A DNA stretch of 64,000 nt from Saccharibacillus sp. O23 (GCF_002205895.1 NZ_NJDE01000002.1:186001-250000), one strand, 5' to 3'; shown: positions 19,077-28,478, counted from the stretch's first letter. Numbers and translations are program-made. The notes: generated from the letters alone by a model not told the origin.

Positions 19077-19895
19077 ATGACTGAACCTTTGGATTTTCAA
19101 TATGAAGAAAACGCGCCGCTGGCCCGTTTGGCCGATATGATTTATCGTCACAGCGGCTTGAATTATCGGAACAATTTGTTTACGCTGGAACCCAAAGCCG
19201 CGAAAAGATTCAAAGAACTCGGCTTGGATTGTGCTTCTTATATCGAGTTTCTGGAACGCAGTCCGCTGGAATGGGAAGTGCTGATGCAGCATGTCACCAT
19301 TAACGAAACGTATTTCTTCCGCGAAGAAGCCCAACTGAAGGAACTGGTAAAAATCGTCGAAAAGACGCCGCCCGGGCAGGAGATCCGCATCTGGAGTTCG
19401 GCCTGCTCGACGGGCGAAGAGCCTTACAGCATCGGCATGATGCTGGAAAAGGCGGGAATCGCCGCGCGCAATCCGGTCCGCATCATCGGCTCCGACATCA
19501 ATCTGCGCGTCATCAAAACGGCGTTCGAAGCGTTTTATCCGTCGTCGTCGCTCTGTTTCCGCCGGACGGACGATCTGCGCAAAAACGCTTTTTTCACGAA
19601 AGAAAACGATGGATACCGGGTCAACGCTTCGATCCGCGATCTCGTCGAATTCCGCAGGATCAATCTGTTGAATGCCGGACAGATGGATTCGCTCGGACAG
19701 GTCGACGCCATTTTTTGCCGGAACGTCATGATCTATTTCGACGCGGAAACGATTCGAGGCTTGGTCGGACGTTTTCATCGGCTGCTCAAGCCCGGCGGCC
19801 ATTTGTTTCTGGGTCATGCCGAGACGCTGCGGGGACTGGATTGCGGATTCGAAACGGTTAAGGAGAACGAGACTTTCTTCTATAGAAAGGGGTAG
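19077..19895 (+). CDS. cheR: Chemoreceptor methyltransferase CheR
   Basis: 272 residues. SAM-dependent glutamate O-methyltransferase with WSSACSTGEEPYSIGMML (SAM motif I), IGSDINLRV, and FCRNVMIYFD; an N-terminal helical domain precedes them (about 1-75). It methylates receptor glutamates, the likely target being the 1138-residue receptor just upstream. The ATG at 19077 follows AAAGGAA; an open frame reaches further upstream without a good site. cheB begins five bases after its stop. Confidence 0.94.
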   Translation: MTEPLDFQYEENAPLARLADMIYRHSGLNYRNNLFTLEPKAAKRFKELGLDCASYIEFLERSPLEWEVLMQHVTINETYFFREEAQLKELVKIVEKTPPGQEIRIWSSACSTGEEPYSIGMMLEKAGIAARNPVRIIGSDINLRVIKTAFEAFYPSSSLCFRRTDDLRKNAFFTKENDGYRVNASIRDLVEFRRINLLNAGQMDSLGQVDAIFCRNVMIYFDAETIRGLVGRFHRLLKPGGHLFLGHAETLRGLDCGFETVKENETFFYRKG

Positions 19896-19900
19896 GCAAT

Positions 19901-20953
19901 ATGGGCAGTTATGGAGTCCTGATCGTCGACGATTCCGCTTTCATGCGCCGCGCGATCTCGTTGTTGTTCGAATCGGACCCGGACTTCTTTATCGCGGGCA
20001 TCGCGAGAAACGGACGGGAAGCGATCGAGAAGATTCAAAGGTTGAAGCCGGATCTGGTCACGATGGACGTCGAAATGCCGGAAATGGACGGTATTGCCGC
20101 GCTTGCGCATATTATGGAGCATCATCCGGTCCCGGTCGTCATGCTGAGCGTGCAAACCGACGAAGGAACCGAAGCGACGATTCGCGCTCTTGAGCGGGGA
20201 GCGGTCGACTTTTTCCTCAAAGACCGGCTCGTCCACGAACACGACCGCTCGGCGGTGGTATTGGACTTTCTCGAACGGGTCAAGTCGGCGGCGGGAGCCC
20301 GGATCGTCCGGCCCGGTTCGGCGGCGAGCGTCGTGCGGGAACCGGAAAAAAAGGCGCAGAATGTCGGCGTCCGCAAAGCGGATCTGCTGGTCATCGGCTG
20401 TTCTACGGGCGGCCCTTCCGCGCTGCAGTCGATTTTGCCTCGTTTTGCCGCGGATTTTCCGATTCCGATCGTCGTTATCCAGCATATGCCGCCCGGCTTC
20501 ACGAAGCCGCTGGCGGACCGCTTCGACAATCTCTGCGCGCTCGAAATCCGCGAAGCGGCAGACCGGGACGTGCTGAAGCCCGGAAGGGCGTACGTGGCGC
20601 CCGCCGGCTACCAGACGGTGACGGAACGCAATCCGGACGGAAGCTTGATCCTGCGGATCCGTTCGGATCTTGCTCCCAATGCCCTGTACAAGCCTTCGAT
20701 CGACGTAATGCTGACTTCGGCGGCGCCGATGCTGGGAGCCGGACTCTTGGTAGCGATTTTGACGGGCATGGGAGTCGACGGGACGGCCGGATGCCGCGAC
20801 GTCAAAAATATGAAAGGCCGGGTAATCGCCGAAGCCGAAGAAAGCTGCGTCGTTTACGGCATGCCCAAATCGGTATACGAAGCGGGACTCGCCGATCGTC
20901 AAGTTCCGCTGTCGCAAATTTACGCGAACCTCGTCGATTTTGCTTTCGAATAA
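19901..20953 (+). CDS. cheB: Chemotaxis methylesterase/response regulator CheB
   Basis: 350 residues. The receiver domain (1-125) has Asp10-Asp11 and phospho-Asp56; after a linker comes the esterase/glutamine deamidase domain (about 160-348) with catalytic Ser168 in CSTGGPS, His195 in QHMPPGF and Asp293 in GMGVDG. It removes methyl groups added by CheR and gives adaptation feedback through CheA. It is tightly linked to cheR. Confidence 0.94.
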   Translation: MGSYGVLIVDDSAFMRRAISLLFESDPDFFIAGIARNGREAIEKIQRLKPDLVTMDVEMPEMDGIAALAHIMEHHPVPVVMLSVQTDEGTEATIRALERGAVDFFLKDRLVHEHDRSAVVLDFLERVKSAAGARIVRPGSAASVVREPEKKAQNVGVRKADLLVIGCSTGGPSALQSILPRFAADFPIPIVVIQHMPPGFTKPLADRFDNLCALEIREAADRDVLKPGRAYVAPAGYQTVTERNPDGSLILRIRSDLAPNALYKPSIDVMLTSAAPMLGAGLLVAILTGMGVDGTAGCRDVKNMKGRVIAEAEESCVVYGMPKSVYEAGLADRQVPLSQIYANLVDFAFE

Positions 20954-21016
20954 GCGGCATCTCTCCTATAATGGAAGAAATGAAGCATATACCAATACGG
21001 GAAGGGGCTGCGCGTG

Positions 21017-21466
21017 ATGTTTCGCGACCACGCCGAGCAGTATGTCGTTTTTAAGATCGAAGGGGAAGAGTACGGACTGCCGATTCAGCATGTGCTGCAA
21101 ATTGTCAACGTGCCCGACAATGTTCCGGTCTCGGATTATTATTCCGCCATACGCGGCATGATGAAGATTCGCGGCAAGATCATGCCGGTGTTCGACGTCC
21201 GATTCTCGTTGGGCTTCGAAGAAGCGACGCCTGATCCGAAGCAGCGGATGCTGGTGGTGGAATCGGGGAGATTGACGACGGCCTTGATCGTCGACGAGGT
21301 GACGGAAGTGCTTCAAGTCGGCGCGCAGCCTCCGCAGATCGCGGACGGGAAGAGCCGGGGCAAACGGCCGGGTTCTTTTTTTACCGGTATGTACAAGACG
21401 CCTGAACGTATCGTGATGCTGTTCGATCTGCAAGAGATGTTGGAAGAAGAAGGACTGGACGTTTAA
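21017..21466 (+). CDS. cheW: CheW coupling protein (second copy)
   Basis: 149 residues from ATG 21017 (an in-frame GTG three bases earlier is equally spaced from AAGGGG). The CheW fold is shown by YVVFKIEGEEYGLPIQHVLQI, MKIRGKIMPVFDVRFSLGF and TTALIVDEVTEVLQVG. It differs clearly from the first copy, so it may serve a different receptor or array position. A TATAAT at 20967-20972, in the 63-bp gap after cheB, suggests an extra promoter. It ends the chemosensory cluster; cheC, cheD and cheV are absent. Confidence 0.9.
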   Translation: MFRDHAEQYVVFKIEGEEYGLPIQHVLQIVNVPDNVPVSDYYSAIRGMMKIRGKIMPVFDVRFSLGFEEATPDPKQRMLVVESGRLTTALIVDEVTEVLQVGAQPPQIADGKSRGKRPGSFFTGMYKTPERIVMLFDLQEMLEEEGLDV

Positions 21467-21479
21467 GAACACACAAATA

Positions 21480-21513
21480 CCCCCGCATCCTTGAATCAAC
21501 AAGACTGCGGGGG
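21480..21513. terminator. GC-rich hairpin after the second cheW
   Basis: Arms CCCCCGCA and TGCGGGGG enclose an 18-base loop. There is no T run, so termination is only possible, and it may equally be the 3' hairpin of a transcript from the repeat region read on the minus strand. Confidence 0.45.
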
Positions 21514-21540
21514 GCTATTCGTTACGATCCGTATTCAATT

Positions 21541-22660
21541 TTCTTCGTTCCTCCTGAAGATCCAATCCACATGCTTGACATGGTGAACAAATTTCTTGCG
21601 TTTCCAGTCTTGCCGATTGGCGTATGCTTCACAGCTTTCGTCAACCGTTTAGCGGTTTGATTCTGATTTTTGTGTTGCGAACTCTTTGTTACGGACTTCT
21701 CTTTACTTGCCCGGGTCTTGCATCCGTACTCCGTTATTATCGGAGCATCCCGCATATTCGCGGTATTACCATGTCTTTTGCATATGGGGGTAAGTTCCCG
21801 CATACATCGATCCCACGAAAGACGTTTTCACGGACGCCTTTCCTTTGCGTGAACCGTGCTAGTATGCTTCGCTATCGCTATTGCATTGGAATCCTGCTCC
21901 TTCCTACGCAAGGCCTAATCCTGCTCGAAACGGCTTCTTCCGCTGAACAATAGTTTTCCTTTGGTTTGACACCCGAATGTTTCGCATGAGGCGTCTTCTG
22001 GACTTACGGGTCCAGTATGCGTAAACAGCGGCCTGCCTGCCTAACCTATTGCATTGGAATCATGCTCCTTTTTCGCAAGGCTTATTTCCTCGCTCGAGAT
22101 CGCTTCTTCCTTCTACAATGGTCTTCTTCAAGTTGACACCTTAACCTTTTGTTCAATTTCGCCTTTTTCGACGGGCGACTATGAGTTTCCCACATACCTG
22201 ATCTCACAGCAGATGCTGTCACGGACATCTCCTGAACGTGAAACCACTCAGTATGCTTCGCTGACCTGTTTCATCGGAATCTCCTCCTGTTCGGCAGAAA
22301 CGAATATCTGCTGTTGGCGTGATCCGTCGTTTCGGTCTGGCTGTTCAGGTTGGGTTCCCACGAATCCTCGATCTCACGAAAAACGTTGTCACGGCCGTTT
22401 TTCATGCGTGAAAATCGGTCATTGATCCGCTTCGCTAACCTATGTCATCGGAATCCTGCTCCCTTCGCACAAGATGGAAATCTCGTTTGAACCGGTTCAA
22501 CTTTCCGTCCTCGTCAATGGTCTACGGTGAGTATCTGAGTTCCCGCATACCCGAATCTCTCGAAAGACGTTTTCACGGGCGCCTTTCTTTCAATTTAAGA
22601 GTTCTGAAGATATGCTTCGCTTACCCTAGTCCATTGGACTTGTCCCTCCTTATAAGGATG
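21541..22660. repeat. Non-coding region with about five diverged 170-220 bp tandem repeats
   Basis: No convincing gene lies here; the short open frames do not keep a common reading frame between repeats. A core similar to TTGCATTGGAATCCTGCTCC recurs near 21880, 22048, 22268, 22444 and 22628. It is usually preceded by TATGCTTCGCT, and before that by a GTTCCCGCATAC-like and a CGAAAGACGTTTTCACG-like block. In three units TCACG and CGTGA face each other (21828-21852, 22219-22241, 22389-22411), which suggests a stem. Base composition is less GC-rich than the flanks. A family of structured RNAs is the best guess; the strand is unknown. Confidence 0.55.
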
Positions 22661-22950
22661 ATGGAAAAGTCTTGAGTGGCACCGGCGTCTTCTGGAGTAC
22701 TGCTGTTGAAGTATCGCTGGTGTTGTTCATATCTTAACCCCGAGCCGGGAAAAGTAAAACGTTTGTAAAAATGTCTCGAAGTTTGTAAACGCATACCTGG
22801 GCGATCCAGCTCCTTCGTTCTTGAGCGGACGTTTAATTTCGCTTTATTTTGCCGTTTTTCTCGATTTCGGAAGTCGGCAAGCTCGGATTGTTTGCGAAAT
22901 CTGGGTAATAAGCAACATGGATAACGAGCAGAATCGAGGAGGCGGAAAAG

Positions 22951-23523
22951 ATGGCGATGTTGAAGACGATCAAAACGAGCATGACCCAAATCAAAGAAGC
23001 GCAGGACGGCATCAAAGCGTCGATGGACGGTCTCAAAAAAGAAGTCGACGTGTTGAAAGGCAATATGGAACGCGTGCAGGAACAGATGAAAGACAAACCC
23101 GCCAAGTTCAAAGCTTCGCTGGCTTACCTGAAATTAGGAGCCGGAGACGTAAAAGCTTCGATCGGCGAGATCAAACAAGGCGTGACGTTGATCAAGGATG
23201 CGGGCAAAGATCGGGAGCCGGCCGCGCAGCAGATCGCGGGAGCGGAATTGATTCGCGAACAGTGGGGATTCAAATTGAAAAGAGGCGGCGACGCGATCGG
23301 CGAGATCCATTATGCCGAAGGACCGGACCCCGATATTTGGTTGGCTACGCATACGTACGTAGAACCGGAATACCGCGGAGGAGACGTTGCCAAGACGCTG
23401 CTGAACCGGTTGGTCGAAGAAGCCCGCATGCAGGGAAAACGCATATTCCCGGCCTGCTCTTACGTAAGAGCGCAGTTCAAACGCGACGCGGCTTATGAAG
23501 ACGTCTGGCATGAATATCGATGA
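22951..23523 (+). CDS. Coiled-coil protein with Gcn5-related acetyltransferase-like domain
   Basis: 190 residues, ATG after AGGAGGCG. Residues 1-95 are a Lys/Glu-rich helix that resembles an amphipathic coiled coil. Residues about 100-190 match the small GNAT-like type seen in YjdJ-like proteins (PF14542): GDAIGEIHYAEG, HTYVEPEYRGGDVAKTLLNRLVEEARMQGKR is the acetyl-CoA loop region, ending FPACSYVRAQF. Small enzymes of this type usually lack a long coiled coil, so the fusion is unusual. The substrate is unknown. Confidence 0.8.
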   Translation: MAMLKTIKTSMTQIKEAQDGIKASMDGLKKEVDVLKGNMERVQEQMKDKPAKFKASLAYLKLGAGDVKASIGEIKQGVTLIKDAGKDREPAAQQIAGAELIREQWGFKLKRGGDAIGEIHYAEGPDPDIWLATHTYVEPEYRGGDVAKTLLNRLVEEARMQGKRIFPACSYVRAQFKRDAAYEDVWHEYR

Positions 23524-23550
23524 ATGTGAATATTAATTAATTTGGGAGAA

Positions 23551-23597
23551 CATGCTTGCAATTTTATGGGCAAAGCGGCGAGAGCATGCTTTTTTTT
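23551..23597 (+). terminator. Probable terminator after the coiled-coil GNAT gene
   Basis: A CATGCT/AGCATG stem with an inner TTGC/GCAA pairing is followed by eight T. Confidence 0.5.
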
Positions 23598-23713
23598 AGC
23601 TCGAAAATCGGGTATTCTTAAGGTTGAACCGAATTATATCGTTCGTGCAAGATGCGGCGGCCGACCGGCCGTCGCATTGTTTTTCGGCGCGGCCGCAAGG
23701 AGAGTAGAATACG

Positions 23714-24313
23714 ATGACCGCCAACATATTGGAACGGCTCAGAAACGAAAGCGCGCCTCATCACGATCGGGTTGAAGCCAACCCTTACGCCAAAGCCATC
23801 ATGGCCGGCACGATCGATCTGAACGAGTACAAAAAGTACTTGGAATTGTTTTACGGTTATATCGCTCCGCTCGAACGTCTTGCCGAGGCTTCGGACGCTT
23901 TGGCCGAATCCGGCTACGATCTGGAGCAGCGGCGAAAGACGCCGATGTTGGAGAACGATTTGGTCAGGCTCGGCGAAGACCGAACCCGGCTGGAATCGCT
24001 GCCGATCTGCGACGAGCTTCCCGATTTGTCTACTCCCGGCAAACTGCTCGGCTGCTTTTACGTGATAGAAGGTTCCACGATGGGCGGACAGATGATTACC
24101 AAGAAGCTGTCTCAGTCCCTGAACCTGACGCCCGAAGAAGGCTTGTCTTATTTCTATTCCTACGGCGCGGAAGCAAGAGCGCGTTGGAGCGAATTCCGGG
24201 AACGGCTGCTCGAAGCCGGACAAACCGAAGCCGCTCAGGAAGAAATGGCCGAATCGGCAGTCGAAACTTTCCGTCTGCTGGAACGTTGGCTTGACGAAGG
24301 CGCACGCCGCTGA
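23714..24313 (+). CDS. bphO: Biliverdin-producing heme oxygenase
   Basis: 199 residues, ATG after AAGGAGAG. It is an all-helical heme oxygenase: the proximal heme His lies in ESAPHHDRVE near residue 16-17, and the flexible distal helix has FYVIEGSTMGGQMI. The enzyme opens heme to biliverdin, CO and iron. It sits 58 bp before the bacteriophytochrome, which needs biliverdin as its chromophore, so the two form a functional operon. An iron-scavenging role alone is less likely given this neighbour. Confidence 0.93.
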   Translation: MTANILERLRNESAPHHDRVEANPYAKAIMAGTIDLNEYKKYLELFYGYIAPLERLAEASDALAESGYDLEQRRKTPMLENDLVRLGEDRTRLESLPICDELPDLSTPGKLLGCFYVIEGSTMGGQMITKKLSQSLNLTPEEGLSYFYSYGAEARARWSEFRERLLEAGQTEAAQEEMAESAVETFRLLERWLDEGARR

Positions 24314-24371
24314 CTTATAGACTTTACATCTACGGAATAAGACACACAGCACAGGAGGTTACCGCTCAGTC

Positions 24372-26927
24372 ATGTCCAACGTCAACACGAATTCCGAAAA
24401 CGATCCGCTCGATCGTTCGCTTCTTACCGGCGACGATTTCGTTACGGATGAAGCAATCGATCTGACGAATTGCGATAAAGAACCGATTCATATTCCCGGC
24501 ATGATCCAACCTAACGGGGTGCTGCTCGCGGCACGGCGCACGCCTACGGGCAAGATCGTGCAGTGCAGCCGCAACTCGGGAGCGCTGCTCGGGCGTACGC
24601 CCGAAGAACTGCTCGGAATTCCGCTGGCCGACCTGATCGGTTCCGAGATCATGATGGATCTCGTACAGCGCGATCTTAACGCCGTCGCTTCGTCCGACCT
24701 GCAATATTTGAAACTGAATATCGAAGTGGACGGGCTGCCTGTCCGCTTTACGGCCGTCGCTCACGAGAGCGAAGGCTTATTGATTCTCGAGCTGGAACTG
24801 GAATCCGAAGGCGACGACGAAGGCCAAGACGACTTCGGTTGGATTCGAACGTTCTTCGTCAAGCTTAAGCAAAGCGCCAACCGCTATACGGCCAGCCAAG
24901 CGGCGGCCGAACAAGTCAAAGAGATTCTCGGTTATGATCGCGTCATGATCTACGAGTTCGACAAAGACTGGAACGGCAAAGTCATCGCCGAAGCGAGGGA
25001 GCCGAATCTGGAGCCTTTCCTCGGCCATCATTATCCGGCTTCGGATATTCCCAAGCAAGCGCGGGCTTTATACCTGCGCAATTGGCTGCGTACGATCGTC
25101 AACGTGGACTACGCGCCGGTGGAGATCGTGCCGACGGTCCAACCTTTGACGGGCAGACCGCTGAATTTGAGTTTGTCGGTACTGCGCAGCGTCTCGCCTA
25201 TGCATATTGAATATTTGCAAAATATGGGAGTCGGAGCTACGGTCACGATTTCGCTTATCCATGACGGACAGCTCTGGGGCATGATTACCTGCCATCATTA
25301 TTCGCCGAAATACGTGACGCACCGTATTCGCAATCTGTGCAACTTCCTCGGCGCCTTTTTCTCCAACGAACTGTATCAGCGGCAGCAGCTCGACGAATAT
25401 CAAGCCGAACTGCGGCTTCGCACGGAAGCGTCGAGAATCTCCAAGCTGTTTATCGGCAGTTCCAGTCCGTTTCAAGTCGTCGAAGAACTGTACGCGTCGG
25501 AAAGCCGTCTGCTTCAATTGATGGACGCTTCGGGCGTTGCGGTCAGCTACAACGACAAACTGCTGCTGTTCGGCGATACGCCTGCGCCGGGACAGGTGCG
25601 GGAGCTTGCGGCTTGGATGGGCGGCCGGGCGAAAAATTATACGCATCACACGTCCAGATTGAGCCTTGAATTCTCTCCGGCGGCAGCTTACAAAGAAAAA
25701 GCGTCGGGAGCGCTTTATGCCGCTTTGTCTCCCGGACAGCAGAACTATATCATCTGGTTCCGTCCGGAAGTGCTTCAGATCGTGGATTGGGCGGGAGATC
25801 CGGCCAAAGCGGTCATCAAAGACGACGACGGCATTCGCTTATCGCCTCGCAAGTCGTTCGAGAAGTGGCGCCAAGTCGTTCAATCGACCGCGTTCGACTG
25901 GAAGATCGAACAGCTCAACGCGTTGGCCGAACTGCGCGCCGTCGTCGATAATCAGACCAAAAGCGATTTGCAGCGCGCCGAAGATCAAGCTCTGCAAAAC
26001 GCGCGGGTGCTCCGTCAGAACGAACAGCGTTACTTGCAGTTGATGGAATTCTCGCCGGTGGCGTTCTTCACCATCACCGACCGACATATCGTCTACTGCA
26101 ACGAGCAGGCCGCGAAGCTGTTGGGCGAAAAAGACAAAGACGAACTGATCGGTCGCGATTTCTTGCCGTTCGTGCTTCAGGAATCCCAAGAATCGATGCG
26201 TCTGCTGCTGCAAAAGCTCGAAGAAGACGCTTCGGCTCTGGTATCGGGCAGCCAAGCGTTCGTCAACGTCAAATGCGAGCCGATGCATCTGGACATTACG
26301 CTGGCGGCCGTGTCGCACAGCGGAAGGCCGTCGGTCATGCTGATCGCGCGCAAGATCGCCGAAACGGCGGAGCAGCAGACCGAATATACGAGCATTACCG
26401 ATCAATTGAGCAACTACATGTCGACCGATCCGCTTACCGATCTGCCGAATCGCCGTACTTTCGAACAGCAGCTCGAAGAAGATTGGAATGCCGCTCCGCA
26501 AGCAGGAGGCGCTCCGATCGCGCTGCTGGAGATCGATATCGACGATTTCCGCGCGTACAACGCGGTTCACGGCTTGCAGGGCGGCGACTTGTGCATTCAG
26601 AATATCAGTCAGGTGCTTGATCTGTTCGGGCGTCAACACGAAGCCAGCGTTTCCCGAACGGGGGGCGGAACGTTCATGCTGCGTCTGGACGCCTGCCATG
26701 TCGATCGGGCCGAAGAACTGGCGGAGCAGCTTCGTCAGGGCGTGCTCGATCTTCAGATCCGCAAGGACGAAGGCAGCGGTTCGGAAGGTTACGTGACGGT
26801 CAGCATCGGCGGAACGGTCATGCGGCCGAGCCGGGATTACCGCTTCACGCATTTTATCGCGCAGGCCAACCGTGCGCTCATGAAAGCCAAACGCGAAGGC
26901 AAGAACCGCGTCGTGTTCATCGATTGA
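24372..26927 (+). CDS. bphP: Bacteriophytochrome with PAS and degenerate GGDEF output
   Basis: 851 residues. The photosensory core is PAS (about 30-130, with chromophore Cys34 in TNCDKEPIHIPG), GAF (about 150-320, with the PASDIPKQAR motif) and PHY (about 330-525, with WAGDPAKAV and PRKSFEKWRQVV). Then come a PAS domain (about 550-670) and a GGDEF-like domain (about 690-850). Its signature loop reads GGGTF at 764-768, so cyclase activity is doubtful. Biliverdin is provided by the upstream heme oxygenase. AGGAGG lies 13 bases before the ATG. Red/far-red light sensing is inferred from the family. The histidine kinase usual in such proteins is absent. Confidence 0.93.
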   Translation: MSNVNTNSENDPLDRSLLTGDDFVTDEAIDLTNCDKEPIHIPGMIQPNGVLLAARRTPTGKIVQCSRNSGALLGRTPEELLGIPLADLIGSEIMMDLVQRDLNAVASSDLQYLKLNIEVDGLPVRFTAVAHESEGLLILELELESEGDDEGQDDFGWIRTFFVKLKQSANRYTASQAAAEQVKEILGYDRVMIYEFDKDWNGKVIAEAREPNLEPFLGHHYPASDIPKQARALYLRNWLRTIVNVDYAPVEIVPTVQPLTGRPLNLSLSVLRSVSPMHIEYLQNMGVGATVTISLIHDGQLWGMITCHHYSPKYVTHRIRNLCNFLGAFFSNELYQRQQLDEYQAELRLRTEASRISKLFIGSSSPFQVVEELYASESRLLQLMDASGVAVSYNDKLLLFGDTPAPGQVRELAAWMGGRAKNYTHHTSRLSLEFSPAAAYKEKASGALYAALSPGQQNYIIWFRPEVLQIVDWAGDPAKAVIKDDDGIRLSPRKSFEKWRQVVQSTAFDWKIEQLNALAELRAVVDNQTKSDLQRAEDQALQNARVLRQNEQRYLQLMEFSPVAFFTITDRHIVYCNEQAAKLLGEKDKDELIGRDFLPFVLQESQESMRLLLQKLEEDASALVSGSQAFVNVKCEPMHLDITLAAVSHSGRPSVMLIARKIAETAEQQTEYTSITDQLSNYMSTDPLTDLPNRRTFEQQLEEDWNAAPQAGGAPIALLEIDIDDFRAYNAVHGLQGGDLCIQNISQVLDLFGRQHEASVSRTGGGTFMLRLDACHVDRAEELAEQLRQGVLDLQIRKDEGSGSEGYVTVSIGGTVMRPSRDYRFTHFIAQANRALMKAKREGKNRVVFID

Positions 26928-27008
26928 GATTGCCGTTAAGTCCGCGTTTGCCGAAGTCGCTTCGCATTTGTTAACGCGTTAGCCATGCGCAAGCTTCGGC
27001 GCTGCGCC

Positions 27009-27044
27009 AAAAGGCCGCTTTTCCCTAAGGGAAAGCGGCCTTTC
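27009..27044. terminator. Bidirectional terminator between bphP and the P450 gene
   Basis: A long stem with arms AAAGGCCGCTTT and AAAGCGGCCTTT around a CCCTAAGGG turn has T-rich flanks on both strands and lies between convergent genes. Confidence 0.85.
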
Positions 27045-27094
27045 TTATGGGTGTCGTTCGTTTATCGCCGAACTTAATTGCAAAGCTTGCTTTT

Positions 27095-28285
27095 TCATAA
27101 AGACAAAGGGATCTCTTTGACTCCGCGCACGATCATGCCCGGACGCCATTCCAATTCGCCGGCATCTTCGCGCAGACGGATATTCGGGAAGCGGCGCAGC
27201 AGCGTATTGACGGCGATCTCGCCTTCCAACCGGGCGAGCGGAGCGCCGAGGCACATATGGATGCCGTGGCCGAACGCCAGATGGCGGCTGCGTTCGCGCG
27301 TAATATCGAACAGATCGGGATCGTCGAACTGGCTGCCGTCCCGATCGGCGGAGTCGAGCGCCACGATGACCAGATCGCCGCTTTTCATTTGGGCGCCGCG
27401 GAATTCGAGATCTTCGGCGGCCCATCTCGAAGTGCTGAACTCGACCGGTCCGTTGTAACGCAGCATTTCTTCGATCGCGCCTTTGATCAGGCTCGGATCG
27501 TCGCGCAGCAGGCGAAGCTGATCCGGATGCTGAAGCAGCGAGACGATGCCGTTGCCGATCAGATTGACGGTCGTCTCGTGACCGGCGATGATCAGCAAGG
27601 AGACGACGCCGTACAGCTCTTGTTCCGACAGGCGCTCGCCGGCTTCTTCGGCCGTGATCAGTTGGCTGATCAGATCGTCGCCGGGATCGCGGCGCACCTT
27701 CTCGAACCAACGGCCGAGATATTCGGTGAACTCCTGCATATGCCGATAGACTTGATCGTCGAATTCCGAGTTCGACGCGCCGACGATCGAATTCGACCAA
27801 GTGCGGAACTTGTCCCGATCTTCCAGCGGCACGCCGAGAATCTCGCTGATCACGATGATCGGCAGCGGGAACGCGTAATCGTCGATCAATTCCATCTCGG
27901 TGCGGCCTTCGACGGCATCGAGCAGTTCGTCGGCGATCTGTTGGATATGTCCGCGCATGCTTTCGATCAGCTTCGGCGTAAAACCCTGTTGAACCAAACC
28001 GCGCAGGCGGCGGTGATCCGGCGGATCGGCGAACAGCATGTTGGACGTGAAGATGCTTTGGCCTTCGCTGCCGTAGACCTTGGTAATGTCTTTGATAAAC
28101 CGGTTATCTTTCAGCACGTCGACGGCATCGTCGTAACGGGTGATCATCCAACCGAACTGGCCGTCGGGAAACATCAGCTTCGCGATCGGTTCTTCTTCGC
28201 GCATTCGCGCGTAAACGGGATACGGGTTCTGGACGAATTCCGGTGTAAACAGATTTTCTTTGGGAGACGGATTCGAAGAATTCAA
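27095..28285 (-). CDS. Cytochrome P450 (CYP107-like)
   Basis: 396 residues, the normal length for a soluble bacterial P450. The I-helix oxygen-activation motif AGHETT is at 234-239, the ExxR pair Glu273-Arg276, and the heme-ligand loop FGHGIHMCLG with Cys345. The start is TTG at 28285-28283, eight bases after GAGGAG. It needs external redox partners, none of which is encoded nearby. The family hydroxylates small lipophilic substrates such as polyketides, fatty acids or macrolides; the substrate here is unknown. It has its own promoter, divergent from the DinB gene. Confidence 0.92.
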   Translation of the reverse strand: MNSSNPSPKENLFTPEFVQNPYPVYARMREEEPIAKLMFPDGQFGWMITRYDDAVDVLKDNRFIKDITKVYGSEGQSIFTSNMLFADPPDHRRLRGLVQQGFTPKLIESMRGHIQQIADELLDAVEGRTEMELIDDYAFPLPIIVISEILGVPLEDRDKFRTWSNSIVGASNSEFDDQVYRHMQEFTEYLGRWFEKVRRDPGDDLISQLITAEEAGERLSEQELYGVVSLLIIAGHETTVNLIGNGIVSLLQHPDQLRLLRDDPSLIKGAIEEMLRYNGPVEFSTSRWAAEDLEFRGAQMKSGDLVIVALDSADRDGSQFDDPDLFDITRERSRHLAFGHGIHMCLGAPLARLEGEIAVNTLLRRFPNIRLREDAGELEWRPGMIVRGVKEIPLSL

Positions 28286-28338
28286 TATAAGGGCTCCTCT
28301 CGAAATCGATTCTCTTATTTGGGTCGACGTGCTATTCC

Positions 28339-28367
28339 ATTATAGGCCCGAGAAGAGCAAATGAAAA
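28339..28367 (-). promoter_or_regulatory. Promoter of the P450 gene
   Basis: On the minus strand TTTTCA, 17 bp, TATAAT (28344-28339), about 55 bp before the TTG start. Confidence 0.5.
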
Positions 28368-28388
28368 ATCCCTGCCCTATTCGTCGCG

Positions 28389-28418
28389 TTGCTCAGGCAA
28401 AAAGAGACGGTGTATACT
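28389..28418 (+). promoter_or_regulatory. Promoter of the DinB gene
   Basis: TTGCTC (28389-28394), 18 bp, TATACT (28413-28418). It is divergent from the P450 promoter with about 20 bp between the two -35 boxes, so a shared regulator is possible. Confidence 0.55.
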
Positions 28419-28478
28419 GGACTTATGGCGAAAATGAAATAAAGATTCGAAATTTGCGATTTGACGGAGGAGATCGGA

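Noticed and set aside
21541-22660. CRISPR array
   Set aside because: Repeats are 170-220 bp, diverged and not separated by unique short spacers; no cas genes are present.
21624-22675. Short plus-strand open frames in the repeat region
   Set aside because: They do not keep one frame across the repeats, lack ribosome sites and encode Ser/Cys-rich low-credibility peptides.
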